From: Sparassis latifolia | Lineage: Eukaryota > Basidiomycota > Agaricomycetes > Polyporales > Sparassidaceae | Length of the DNA stretch: 64,000 nucleotides | Direction of reading: 5' to 3' | NCBI GenBank assembly: GCA_018466975.1 | Contig: JAENRS010000016.1 | Span: 1-64,000 of the forward strand | Shown: piece by piece, positions 43,676 to 55,658 of the stretch | Layout: each line of letters begins with the position of its first letter | How positions within the stretch are numbered: position 1 is the stretch's first letter | The notes under the pieces: generated by a model | The model's input: the letters and a program-made list of their open reading frames with translations, nothing else | Databases searched by the model: none | What the model was told of the DNA's origin: nothing | Made by a program: the position numbers and the translations under genes

Positions 43676-46232
43676 TCATCGGTGATGGCGGGATAGGCTC
43701 CCGTTCTTGCTCTTTCGCTCGACAAGCTCGCCCCTCCCTGCACGAGCACGATTGATGGCACCGAGCAGCGCCGTGTGTCCTTTCACGGCTTTGGGGTAAG
43801 CCTGGAGGAATGCAGCATCATCGCGCCTGAACCTTGCACGCCGCTGCGAGCCATCGATCAACACCCGCCGGCAACTTGGATGATGGTGAGCACACAGACA
43901 CTCACCTCACCAAGTACTCCTCTGCGATCACCCTGCATTGGTGATGCTTCAATGCAAAGCGGGGCTTGTTTGCGCCTGTCAACCATGCCTTCGGCCAGTC
44001 CTTCAGTGGGAGAACCCCTTGCTCGGGGATGCCAGTTTCCCAGAGCTCCACAATATCACGCCAAGACTCGGACTTTAGGCGTCGACCCTCGCGTGGTATT
44101 GGGACATTCAAGACGCACACATTTGGTGGTGGCAGTGAAGAGGGCCGTGCTCGTGTAGCAGCGATCAACGTTGGCATGGGTGCTTGATTGGGGAAGATCA
44201 GATGGTGCTCCATCCACACCGGATGAACAGCGGACGGCCTCGATGTCGCAATTGTTGATCGTGTCCTAGGAGAGACAGGGATGGGGATGGGCACAAGGGG
44301 GCACATGTATGGCGGGAATTGTTGTACAACCGAAGGGGACAGCTCTGATGCGGGGTCCAAAGGTGAGCATGTGCTACTGCCAGTTCAAGAAAGGGCCAGC
44401 ACATACCCGACTGATCAGTGGGAGTAGACACCGCCGACTGTGACTGCCTGGCGAAGAATGTCGACATGGCAGTACTCACTGCGCTGCTCAGGTCCTGGCG
44501 TATCGACAGCAGACTCTCACGGAAGCATCCATCAGATATGGCGGACACGTCATCCTGAAGGAAGCTCAGTCCCTCCGCTCTCACTGCAGAATGAAGTGTG
44601 TCTGCATGACTTTCTTCGTACATATACAGCTCATCAAGTAGATATCTGTTCAACATATCGCACTGTGCAGGGCGATGTCAGTCTCTGCTGAATGATGCTA
44701 CATGTGCCATGCACAAAGACTCACATGCTCCCCTTTCGCCCATCCGCCCCACCACCGTACCCTTGCCAGGGTCCAGCGATCACCCGGTGCAGCAAACATG
44801 AAGCGATACTGTGTACCACCATGTCGGAAGCAGTGTGTCGTGAACTCACCGTGGACCAGCTGGGCTACACCGGCTTCCTTTGTAAACTCATTCAGCCACT
44901 GCTGAATCGTATCGTGCGAGACCGGCAGGTGAGGCTGAATCATGCCATTTGTGCTGATAGTCGGAAACAGGTAGTCGTCATCATGTAGCGGCCGGCCATA
45001 ATGAAAGGCCTCCAGGTACTGGATCCAAGCGGGGAGATGACGGTATGCATTTGCGGATGGAAGCGTGGGCTGGTCATAGATGTGATAAGTGTTGCCTTGA
45101 AGTTGGCGCACTCGAGCAATCAGAAAATCGCGCAGCAGCCCTCAAAAGCAGATCGGCTCACCCTGGAGGTCATGTTCGACGGACCCGCTTCTATCCTTCA
45201 GATTCTTTCTCCGCCAGCCCTTCCAGTCAACGAGCTCCAACTTGAAGAATGGTTTGCTAGATGAATTGGGGCCCTGCGCATTCAGGATGTAGTGTTTGCA
45301 CTTCAAGGCCACTGTCTCAAAGTTTCTGATGACAGATGGAGCATGTGCAGTGTGAGCGCAATGTAAGGAAGCCTACGCCATGACTGGGAGAAGTACATAC
45401 CTCGACCAGATTGTCCATCCCGTAGTTGCAAATGCCCTGAACAACAGGTGCTTGGTTGTGACGTGCCGGCTCTCCACGTCCACGGGTGGTATGTGCACAC
45501 TGATCTCTGGACACACACTCTCAGACCACTTGATAACCTGGTCGAGATACTCATATTGCATCGCCGCCGAGTGAGTTCGCTCACCACCATCCGCACCATA
45601 TTTGTTATTGACCGCATCGAGTATATCTTGCACTTCGGCGCACATTACCGGATTGCCAGCCCAGCGCTGAGCGTGTTCGTCAAAGTGCCATCTTCCTCGA
45701 TAGACATCGTCATCACTGCAAGATGTCCAAGACTTGTGGTGAGTGGAAGCAATCTGACAGCATGCATGGTGTGTACATACAGTTCCTCCCAATATTTCTT
45801 GATAGCAGCATGTGCCCCGGTGGCAGTCGACGTGCCCAGTCCTTCATGAAGGCACTTGAAAGTGATGTACAGTGCCAGTGCATCTCCCGAGCACTTCTTC
45901 AGGTGTCCAGTGAACGCCAGCCTGAATTCCGGGTCGACACCGACTGCACCTTCGGCCGAATCCCTGACTGCCTGCACGTGTGATATGTCGACGTCCTGGC
46001 CTTCCGATGGCCCGTACTCGGCTGCCCATTTTCGCATGCGAGTGACCGTTCCATCGTAGTTCCTGCGGGTGCTCTGAGCATGCTTGAACTGTCTTTTTCC
46101 AGCTTCCTTTGTCTCTTGGAGAGTGTCGAGACTCCTCACCACAGCCGTGGATGCTTTCTTAGAACGTCTCTGCTTTGGTGGTGTCGCCTTCGTACCTGCG
46201 ATTACCGCCTTCGAGGCCTTGGTCCTCCCCAT
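43676..46232 (-). CDS. Crypton-like tyrosine recombinase with GCR1_C-like DNA-binding end
   Basis: Start MGRTKASKAVIAGTKATPPK at 46232 (basic, NLS-like). An N-terminal SAM-like part (AQSTRRNYDGTVTRMRKWAA) precedes the catalytic domain: ALDDDVYRGRWHFDEH, RTHSAAMQYEYLDQVIKW, a TTGWTIWSRNFE segment with the likely first catalytic Arg, GEFTTHCFRHGGTQYRFMFA with the H-x-x-R box, RVRWWGGWAKGEH, then NRYLLDELY with the presumed nucleophilic Tyr. After a linker (DDVSAISDGCFRESLLSIRQ) comes RLKSESWRDIVELWETG...PLKDWPKAW...KHHQCRVIAEEYL, close to the GCR1_C domain. The last exon ends near NGSLSRHHR, stop at 43676. About seven introns with good sites, no stop or frame break seen. Cryptons move as circles without TIRs. 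Possibly still functional. Confidence 0.78.
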
Positions 46233-46536
46233 CGCTGGGCTGAAGTCAATAAGCAGAGAAGGAGGTGAGGACAGAGCTCATAACCACTCCCTTGTCCACC
46301 CGAGACCCTTTCAGATAGGATTGGCATTTGCATATTTGCTTCCACGATCGTGAACACCAGTGAGATCTGGTTTCAGATTTGAAGGGTTTTTGCATTCGGT
46401 ACGTCACACGTCAAACCGAAAAGACATACGAGGCAACATATATTGCTTTTAATGTATTATTTACCTATTTCTTCGGTCCGGGGGGAGCACTGGCTTGGTG
46501 CAAGCCATGACGGTGACCATGATCCTGACAACACTG

Positions 46537-46593
46537 TGAGTGTGAGTCCGTGAGTGTGAGTCCGTGAGTGTGAGTCCGTGAGTGTGAGTCTGT
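46537..46593 (+). repeat. Four tandem 14-bp units (TGAGTGTGAGTCCG)
   Basis: TGAGTGTGAGTCCG repeated four times, the last with T for C. Simple minisatellite. Confidence 0.9.
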
Positions 46594-49488
46594 GATCATG
46601 CAGGCTGCATGGGCAGCGGTGGGCTCACCTTGTCAAAAGGTCATTATTTACTGTACGGGGCACTCACGGGCCTGTCCCCATCTGCATGAACCTCCCGAGC
46701 CTCCTGCTCCTGTGGTGACACCATGAACGGGCTCACAAGCCTGTTCCCATCTGTATGAACCCCCTGCATCTCCTGCACCTGTGGAGACTCCACAACCTGG
46801 CTCATCCTCCGAGTAGCAACGTGATGTTGTTGTCATTCTCATACGTGGGTGGGGGCGGCACCGCAATGACACTGTCCTTGACATCGCCCGTGCATGCATG
46901 CTCTGGTCTGGGTGAGCACGGAGGTGTATGTAGTTAGAGACATGCAGTTCCGCGATATAAATGCTACACTGAAGCAGCCCTGAGTGCAGCGGCAGATGAT
47001 CGCAGTTGAGAGGGCCTCACCGGGGAGTACATGGCAGTAGCACTCCACATGCAGACGGAGGTTGTGCGCTCGGAGAAGATGAACTGCATGAGCACGGCGA
47101 AGATGAAGGCGACATCTACAAAGAGGGATGCGGAGGAGGAGTTGAATGCGGGAGCACCGTTGTCATCATTGGACTTCTCCACGGGGCTGGGGGAAGGTGC
47201 TGGAGTCCATGTGCCGGACGAGGAGTGCCCAGGTGACAATAACGCCCGTGTTGAGTGCGAGCTGGAGTGCAAACTTCATGAGCATTGTCGAATGCAGCCC
47301 GCTGAATGTGGGGACACTCTTAGGTGCAAGGAATGAAACGAAGCTATGCTTGCCTGTAGAGGTCGCGGAAGACTCCGAACTACACCGCCAACTTGCACAC
47401 ACATGGAAACCATGTGATGCGCTTATGCCACACACCTATTCTTCCGATATCTCTTTGTTCTCCAAATGATGTTGCATTCAGATGTCATCGTATCTCAGCT
47501 CACAGTGGGGACAGATACATATCCCCACAATGTGGGCTTGCTGTGTTGAACCCGGCTGGTAGCCCATATCATAGGATGTTCTTATTCCACATGTATTGAA
47601 CTTGTCAGCAGCCTTGTTCTGGCTCTCATCAAATTGCATAAAATAGGAAATAAATTATATTGATGCACTATGAAAACATGCGGGGCTAATCTACAGGGTG
47701 CAAACGTGATATCAATTGTTTGCACTGTCCCGCACTCTTCTACTCCTGCCACGTCCTGACTCCCACTTGCACCACCGAAGGGAACAGTGCAGGTCCATTG
47801 CCTACGTGTTCCGTATCCCACTTCCGGCTTCCACACCTCACTCTGCCACAGTCCACGTAGTACACTGTGAGCAGCGCGGTCACGATACAAGTGAACACCG
47901 CACCGTGCACACCACTCTCCGACATCGAGTACTCAAGTGCCACAAGCAGAATGTCCTAGACGAGCTGCCCCAACGTGAGTACTGCAAAGCTTGCTACGTT
48001 GATTGCGCAGTTTCACAGTAAAAGCACAAGGAGAACCGGAAAGTGTGGCTTGATCTCCTCCATGCACGCCACGTACACACCAGACCAGCACATTGTTCTC
48101 TGCTTGAGGTTCATTAGTTGTACAGGCAGGAGGTTCAGTGAGAGCAGCATACCTTATAGAGAGTACATGAATGGTGCCAGCACAGACATACTTACTCTTC
48201 ACACAGGCTAAGTGAGATTTGCAGCAGCTATCTGCACGTTGAAGTTGTAGAGGCCCCAGGAGGGTGCGGGGCACCTGAAAGTTAGTGACAGGTGCATGAG
48301 CGAGAGTTGTGTACGGTGGGAAATGACTCACTGTGCAATGACACTTAAGCAAGTACAAAATCAGGTCTCTTACGAGCCGTATACTGTGCCACAGAGAGTT
48401 TCTGTAAGATGGTCAGTCAGCAGCATGAGTTTCAAGTGGGATCAGACCTACACAGCCACCAGTTACTATACTGCATTGGTTGCTATGAGCATTGAGCATG
48501 GAGAGTCAGTCGTGCAGCAATATCGGCAAGGACAGGTATGGGGGCCACCTTCAAACCAACATGCTAAAGGACGTACCATATCCCTTCCATGGTAAACTGT
48601 AAATGTACATTTGAGGCCTAAAGTATGAAAGTCAACATCCTTGCATCCACGATGGGGCCTTGAGGGAGGAGTTAAGATGTGCAGCATCAAGTTCGGGTTC
48701 AAGTTCAGTTTAAGTTGTGGTGTTGGCTTGCGGTGACAGTCTATCACGAGGTGTGACAGTTGAAAGCCTTGAAGCTTGAAGGCGCAAAGTCACGTTGGCC
48801 ATGGATATGTTGTTGCGAGAGACTTCAGTACATCAGAGCAGGCTGGAGGCCATGTTGTAACGAGATGGGTGTTATGACAATCAGATGTTGAGTTCCACAC
48901 AAACAATGCATTGCAACCATGCGCACTCAACGTGATTGCTTATCTCAGCCGATATTTGGGGCGCGATCTCATTTGAAGCTCTGCGCACGTTGGCGGTGTA
49001 GAAGGTGATGGTGGGCATTCGTTCAATTTGGAAGTGAACGAGGCACCGGAGGGAGTTCTTGCAGGACCGCCAGCATACGGTCTGTCTGCTGGGTGCCTCT
49101 CAGGAAATGTGGGCCAAGATCGGGGTGCAGCACCGGGTCCAGGCAGCTTCGGAGCTGACCATGTTGAGGGGTGTCATGTGCAGAGGCAGCGAGGTTGATA
49201 GGGAAGGCAGTGCAGGCAGAGGAGGGTCCTTAACAGCATTAGTAATGTAGCCATCGCAGCACTTGAGAAGCCAGAGCAAAGAAAATTGCAATCAGACGGA
49301 TTTTCGGCAGAGCCTTGGTGGAGGACATAGGACTCCTTCAACTCCACCAGGCCTGCAAGCATCCAACACAGGAGAAACAGGGGAGAGACGGCCTCAGAGA
49401 CTTACTCACCAAGAAATCTGCTTGCAGACAATCCCAACAGATTCAAGTTGAGGCCGCATGGGAGATGTTAAGCATGGAGACACCAACG

Positions 49489-49760
49489 CTCACGTGACAG
49501 ACACGTAAACACGACACGTAAACACGACATGTAAACAAGACGCGTACCGCAGCTGGATTCATGTATCCATGCATTGATGTTGAAGGTGTGCGGATTAGCA
49601 ATCCGGCATCTACGGAAAGGTCCGGGAAAGGTCCGTAGGGTTAGGATTAGTAAGGACAATGTCTCGAGAATGGTCTGGTAGTTTCTAGTCTTTTAGTTTA
49701 CAGTATATAAGGAGCTGAACAGGCTCCTAGGTAGCTAACTAATTTCTATCCTCTTCTACT
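49489..49760 (+). repeat. Possible solo LTR or LTR fragment with TATA box
   Basis: Three or four ACACGTAAACACGAC-like units (49499-49545) are followed by a GGATTAGCAATCC palindrome, paired AAGGTCCG words, and TATATAA at 49704-49710 followed by GGAGCTGAACAGGCTCC. TATA plus downstream pyrimidine-rich sequence (CTATCCTCTTCTACTCG) is LTR-like, but no second copy is in the window. Confidence 0.35.
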
Positions 49761-50151
49761 CGTAGCCCGAGGCGCAGTTGCTTACAATTGAATGCCACCA
49801 AAGTAGACATGCGCGCTCTCCTTGGAGTACGTGTGATGTGCTCGAATGCGTTGGGCCGTTAGCTTTGGATGGTTTGGTGGAAAAAGTAGAGAAAAGTGGA
49901 ATATGGCAGGGGAAAGTAGCAGCGTACTTTAATTTACCCTATGCGAGTAAATTTTGTAAAATTCTGGGCCCGTGCGTGAGAGATTAGTAAATTTCGGGCG
50001 GCATGAGGCAGCAGGTGGCAGCACAAACAACCGGTTTGAATTAAATTGAACGTCACTCGAAGTACAACTGACTGCACCAACTCCGAGGTGCTACTGATAT
50101 CTGTACAGTAAAATACAGCGAATACACAAGGGATATAGTCTGGGTGCATAT

Positions 50152-50382
50152 ATGCACACACCCCAATACATCTTTCCGTCGGTGTCAATCGCCGCTGACG
50201 GGGCGTTCGTTGACTACGCCGACTTCGTGATCGCGCTGGGCGGGGGGCAAGACGATCGACACTGCCAGGCCGCCGCGGACATGCTCACACTGCTCCCGAC
50301 GACCGCCTCGACAGACGCGCCGAGCTCCACATGCGCGGACACTTTTGGCCGGCTCTTATGCATGCACGCACGGCACCGCTAG
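50152..50382 (+). pseudogene. Glycerol dehydrogenase (iron-containing ADH family, GldA-like) fragment
   Basis: Reads VDYADFVIALGGG, then a NAD-loop KTIDTA that is visible only in the next frame, then back in the first frame AAADMLTLLPTTASTDAPSS. GGGKTxDTAKA and ASTDAP are hallmarks of glycerol dehydrogenases. An extra G in a run of six and a missing A fourteen bases later give a +1/-1 pair. The sequence loses similarity soon after. It is an isolated fragment with no further blocks up- or downstream, so a relic. The two indels could also be assembly errors. Confidence 0.6.
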
Positions 50383-50568
50383 GTGAGTCGAGGGATGCTC
50401 GATCTTTTTTGGGAGGATCCTGTCGATTGCTGAGTGCGCATTTATTTCGGACTGAGACCTGTTGTGTGATGAGATGGGACGGAGGGGTAAATTACAGAAT
50501 TGCCAGTATAAAATACAATACCGATATATCCGATCCGTGGAACGTCCTACGTCAACCAACGTCCTACG

Positions 50569-51564
50569 TCAACATCCATGCCCGTGCCCAAGGATGGCAC
50601 CTACAGCAAACGGGATAAACATCCCCAGCACGATCAAGAGTGTCCGAATCTTCGTGCCCAGACCATCAGAGGAGCCCCGCACGGGCTGGACGATGGTCGC
50701 GACGTACAAGAACGTGCCTCCCTGCGAGACACTTTAGCTCAGAAGTTGGAGCTTCCAAAGTCGCACGTGGGTACTTACAGAAATGAGCAACACGATCCCG
50801 GGCCAGCGGCCTTCGCTGTGCACGCCGAGGAACGAGAGGAACACGAACGACACGAGCACCCCGACGGGCGTCGCCGCGCTGAACACCGCCAGGTGCATCT
50901 TGCACTGTGCACGGGGGAGCGCTGTGGCCAAGAGCGATGTAGTCAGGGCCAACGCAGTCAGAGCTGCACATACCAATCAGCCCACACGCGCGACAGAGGG
51001 GCCAGACAGAGTCGCGTACCCTTCGACAAACACTACGAGTGAGAGCCACGAGGGCACCGCCGAGACGTTCGCGCCGGACGAAAGCGCGGATGCCCCGAGC
51101 GCAAGCCCGTCTGTGAGCGCATGGAGGACGAGCCCGAGCGTGAGCGGGTACGCGTGCGCGATGCTCGACGCGCCTCCAGGCGATTTCGCCACCCTGGCTG
51201 CGGTCCCACTCGATGTCGATGCCCTCCGTGTGCTGTGCTGCAGTCCCACTTGATGTCGATGCCCTCCGTGCACTCGAGCTCGCCCAGCTCGACTGCCGCA
51301 GTTGTATGGTGATTGGGTGAAGAACTCGCGTACAGCCCGATGTAACAGACTCGAAGGATGGAGGAAATAGTGTGGGGTGTCCAGGAGGGATGCAGAACTG
51401 TGCTGCATGGGACAGACAGGCAAGGACTGGCCTAATAGATCATACGCGGCATACGCGGAGTGACTGAGAGGAGAAACGGTCGAACAGAGAGAACGCCCGT
51501 CATTGTCCAAGGCGGGGGGATGGTTTAGGTAAGCCCGGCCTGCCGCCTGGCCGCGATCGGCCAT
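50569..51564 (-). CDS. ZIP-family zinc transporter, C-terminal part (5' part not recognisable)
   Basis: Membrane transporter of Zn2+ toward the cytosol, closest in pattern to the ZIP9/SLC39A9 group. Clear blocks: AYPLTLGLVLHALTDGLALG (TM4 with H and D), SWLSLVVFVEG, then after an intron ALTALALTTSLLATALPRAQ, KMHLAVFSAATPVGVLVSF, GRWPGIVLLIS, and after another intron GGTFLYVATIVQPVRGSSDG and a C-terminus GMFIPFAVGAILGHGHGC, stop 50569-50571. Upstream of about 51180 the frame stays open to 51564 but no TM1-TM3 is seen, and a 36-base duplication lies near 51210-51280. The metal-binding His-Lys of TM5 (VHKAP in relatives) is absent. Probably a truncated, non-functional copy. Confidence 0.65.
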
Positions 51565-53279
51565 TTATCGCGTTTACGGTGCCGGGGTAAATAAAGGGGA
51601 AAAAACAAACTTCAACATGAAAAGGATCAGAGATCGAGTCCATACCATTCGGCGGATGACTTGACTGACTGATGATTTTTACTGTGCACATTTCCTACTG
51701 GTTCTACATAGTACACGGCGGCCATTCCTGGCATGGAAATGGCTGCAATCATCAAGTGTCAGACACCCGAAGAACCACACAATGCACGACGATTTGTGTC
51801 CTCGTTAGTGACTCCATAATGTATAAAAATTAGCTGCAGGCCCAGCTTCAACGCTTCAAAGTTCAATTGCAAGATGATGCTCAGAAGAGGCACTCGTACA
51901 AGGATCTGAGATCTCGATCGTGGTCGGTAACGGTATACCTGAATGATTCGGCTTGTCTCCTTGAGCTTTCTGTCTCCATATGTTTCTTCTGAATGAGTCG
52001 CCGCTTGTCCTTCATCCCAGGTTTTATTACAAACCTATTAAATCCAAGGTGAGAAGCACTCTTATTCAGAATTCACAAAGACCAGCAACGGTGTTAGCCC
52101 ACCGTACGCCAAGGTATACGGCGATTCAAGGCCAACAATTGAAAAAATGACTGCGCCCGATGGTACACATTGTATAAGTACTAGCGCACGTTGAGTGATT
52201 GCGCTAAATCGTGTTCTAACTGTCGATGTTAGTGCTCACGCACATGGCGAACGCGACTAAGATCGATTCCAAGCACCACCGAACGTACGACGGTCAGTTT
52301 GTACAAAAAATAAATCCCGGGCGCACGGAATTTTTGGCAGGGAAAACAACTCCCCCGCGCACGAAATGTGTTCCGCGCACTTTTCGGAGAGATCCTCCAG
52401 GGAAATCTCCCGGAAAGGAATATGAGCCTGCGGCAATGATGGTGAAATCCCTCGGCATCCAAATTAGGTCTATCCAACCTCACGCCTACCGCCATCCACG
52501 GATGAGCAGGACACTCCGTAGGCTGTTGCTCTCAGCGCGCTTGGCGAGGTGGATTTTATGAATAATTTCTTTCTGACTGGAATGATAGTATTAAGGTAAT
52601 AAATACACATGTACTGCCAAATGTGAGGAAACCATCCTCTAAGGGGAGGTCACTGTCGTGTATGACATGCAAAGCTTTGGAAACGTTGAGCAGAAGGGGC
52701 GGGAGGCCTCGGCGGCGGCGGGACATGCCCGACAAACGGTGGGAAGAGCGCCGGGCACTCCCCGAGGGTTCCGGCAGCTGCTTGAGCGCCGAAGTTTAAA
52801 AAGTGCGCGGGGTTTATTTTTTGTACGAAGTGACCGTCATACGAAGACGACATATCGTGACTGATCCTTCGGGAGAACACATTGGCAGTTCTCGGGGTCG
52901 TAGCGGCATGCTCAGTCACGTACGTATAGTACGAGCCATCTGTGCTCTGTACATGTTTTGACTGCACACCGCGCATATACGATGCAATACTCTCACAATA
53001 TTACTGCAAGAGCGTTCAAGGCTGTGCGGCCGCACATCGTTTCTCACTGCATCATTCCGCGGCATCACTAAATCTTCCACAAAGAAATGTTCATATCAGA
53101 GTGGCTAGGCTTCTAGGTGTCCACGATACGGTTGACAGAAAGGCGATCGATGGTCGGGTCGGAAGCGTCCCGCGAACGCCACGAGTTCCGCGAGCCTCTG
53201 TAAAAAGGGCCTAGCAATTCCAAGATGCGACCCACTTTTGACATACCCACTCTTTTCACTAGTCTCACGATCTAAAGGG
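51565..53279. other. Intergenic stretch between the ZIP fragment and the FAD oxidoreductase
   Basis: No protein-like frame. Contains a 552-base TIR element at 52288-52839 (separate entry). The part 53000-53279 should include the promoter of the downstream gene. Confidence 0.5.
52288..52839. mobile_element. 552-bp MITE-like element with TA target
   Basis: The left end CGACGGTCAGTTTGTACAAA and the right end (reverse complement TGACGGTCACTTCGTACAAA) match over about 40 bases (onward AAATAAA.CCCG.GCGCAC). TA flanks both sides (52286-52287; 52840-52841). No coding capacity. The TA target suggests a Tc1/mariner-type origin. Confidence 0.65.
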
Positions 53280-55658
53280 ATGAAGGTCGCTATCGTTGGT
53301 TCTGGTGTGTCTGGTCTTGCCGCCACTTGGGTGCGTTAATTCCTGCCCTCCCAAGGAACAGCTGAATTTGAATTACTTTCCGTATACTCGTCTCGTCTCG
53401 TTGGGACGCCGGTCGTCCTGGATAGCTGCTGAACGAGTACACACACCACGAAGTGCATCTATACGAGGCAGGCTCACGTCCCGGTGGTCATGTCAACACG
53501 GCAACATTCGTCCAGCCTGGAAAGGAACCCGCAAGAGTGGATACGTGAGCACAATAACTTGACTTACTGTAGGTCGTTGGAAGCTCATTTCCGTGACCCG
53601 CCAGCGCATTCGTGTGTCTCAGCCATCCTCGCCATTTTATAGAGAGAGATCCGCTGAACTTCTCGCAATTTCCAGATTGTTTTCAACCCGATCATGTACC
53701 CTAATTTCGTGCGCTTCCTTCAGCAATATCCGTCGCTACGTGAACGCATCATCTCCACTCTTATGTCCTTCACGGTGACACGAGACGGGGGTGCATTTAT
53801 GTGGGCCAGCAGCTGCCTTCGGTCATTCTTCTGTCAGTCTTTCCGAGTGTTCGACCCGCGAATGTGGCGTATGTTATATGACATCGTCCGTTTCAACGCC
53901 TGTGCACCGAAACTCCTCATGGAGCCCGAGCCCATAGATAGGGACGAAATAACCGTTGGAGAGTACATACGGCGGGAAGGCTACTCAGACTTTTTCAAAG
54001 ACAACTATCTTATCGTGAGCCGCAGTTTGTCGTTTCTGTTCAGTGTCTTGATGGACTGAAGTTATGCATACATAGCCACTGACCGCCGCCATTTGGAGTA
54101 CCCCGCCAGACAAATGCGCACTTGACTTTCCCGCTCGCACTCTCGTGGGTCCTACTTATATCCCGGATCAACGCGTGTAAGGTTCAATATGACCCTCTCA
54201 ATTACAGATCCGATTCTTTCAAAATCATCATCTCTTGTCTATCACAAAGCAGGCAACTTGGTTTACCTTCGAAGGCGGAAGGTAAGCACCGCCCTTTGAT
54301 CCGCCATCGGATCAGTGCATTGACAGGCGCTCACCCTGTCTTTCGGCCACCTTGACTCACTTCTGCCTGATACAGCCGGATGTATGTTGATCACATCCTC
54401 TCCTCCCTACCTGCTGCGCACTTCCATCTCTCCACGCCCGTGCGCTCCGTGAGCTCCGTTCCGTCGGACCGCACAGAGTCAGGATCGCCATATCAGGTAG
54501 AGCTCACAACGGCCGCTGGCGAGCGCGTCTTGTACGACCACGTCATCCTTGCTTGTCACTCGAACGAATCACTTCAGATCCTCCGTAATGGCGGCGGCGT
54601 GACCGCTGATGAGGAACGGATATTGGGCTCCGTTGAGTGGACGCCAAACAAGGTCGTCTTGCATTGCGATGAGAGGGTAAGTTTGGTTTCACTGTGTATG
54701 ATGAGCGCGTGCGCCCAGCATCCATGCCCATTGCACACCTGCGTTTGTGGTGTGTTTCAAGCAATAGATGGGTGCCGGGCGTCCGTTCTAACTCGTTGAT
54801 GCGACTCTGACTGTTTCTACAGTTTATGCCGCCGCGTCGCGACTTGTGGTCATGTTGGAACTACCTGACCAAGCCAGGGGCAGATAGCCCTGGGCAGGGG
54901 AAGCCGAACGCCACCAATGTATCTATGTACGTATACTTTGGACCCTCCCACTTGCCGTGCCTCGCTGATCGTGTCTCTACACAGCACATGTGTGTATTGA
55001 ATACCTCATCACACGTCTCGAGAAATTGCCGCTTACCAGCAATTTCTCCAGTCTGGATGAATGTACTGCAGCGTCTCCCGATGGAGCGCCACGGGCTCGT
55101 CCTCGTTACAGTCAACCCGCCATTCGAACCCGACCCCGCAAAGGTCGTAGGCCAGTTCAGCTTCGACCATCCAGTACTGAGCACCAAGGTCAGTCTCCGC
55201 CATGCAGCGCCCCCGCGCGTACTGACCATCGCACCCACCGCTATGCATTCCCACGACAGACCATCCGCGCCCAACAAGAGATCCCCTCGATCCAGCGGAC
55301 GCGCGGCATCTCCTACGCGGGCGGGTGGATGAACTACGGCTTCCACGAGGACGGGTTCACCGCGGGCCTGCGCGCCGCGTCTGCGCTGCTCACGGGCGCT
55401 CACGCGGACGCCTCCAAGACGAAGGGCCGCGCGCCGTTCCCGATCGTCGACGCGGACGCGCTGCAGGCACACAGGCCCGTGTGGTACGCGGGCGTGCTCG
55501 ACGCGGTGGAGACGGTCGGCCTGCGCGGGGTGGTGGGCACGCTCTTCTGCTGGCTCCTCGGCGCCGCGCGGCCGATCGCCGGCGCGCTGGGCGTCGAAGG
55601 TGTGAAGGTGGTGAACGCTGAGCTGCGGAGGGACGCTGCGAGGGGGGTCGTGGGTTGA
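53280..55658 (+). CDS. FAD-dependent amine-oxidase-like oxidoreductase
   Basis: Start MKVAIVGSGVSGLAATW at 53280, a Rossmann FAD-binding motif interrupted by the first intron. Then LLNEYTHHEVHLYEAGSRPG, GHVNTATFVQPGKEPARVDT, IVFNPIMYPNFVRFLQQYP, ITVGEYIRREGYSDFFKDNY, YVDHILSSLPAAHFHLSTPV and LYDHVILACHSNESLQIL, and near the end IQRTRGISYAGGWMNYGFHE, DGFTAGLRAA. The stop TGA is at 55656-55658. This is the family of predicted NAD/FAD-binding proteins that in bacteria sit beside cyclopropane-fatty-acid synthases and DUF1365 proteins; the substrate is not known. Roughly eight introns. The C-terminal exon is markedly GC-rich and has a hydrophobic stretch (VVGTLFCWLLGAARPIAGAL). It appears intact. 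Confidence 0.82.

Larger units (their letters stand above)
46233..50151. other. 3.9 kb without a supportable gene
   Basis: Several minus-strand frames between 46650 and 48750 contain hydrophobic stretches (GVIVTWALLV, DVAFIFAVLMQFIF, VFTCIVTALLTVYYVD) that might be exons of a decayed multi-span membrane protein, but I could not join them convincingly. It also holds two short tandem repeats (46537-46593, 49489-49545) and an LTR-like stretch ending near 49760. Confidence 0.4.

Noticed and set aside
46648..48358. Multi-exon membrane protein gene on the minus strand
   Set aside because: Hydrophobic pieces exist but frames could not be joined by good splice sites and no family block was recognised; kept only as a note.
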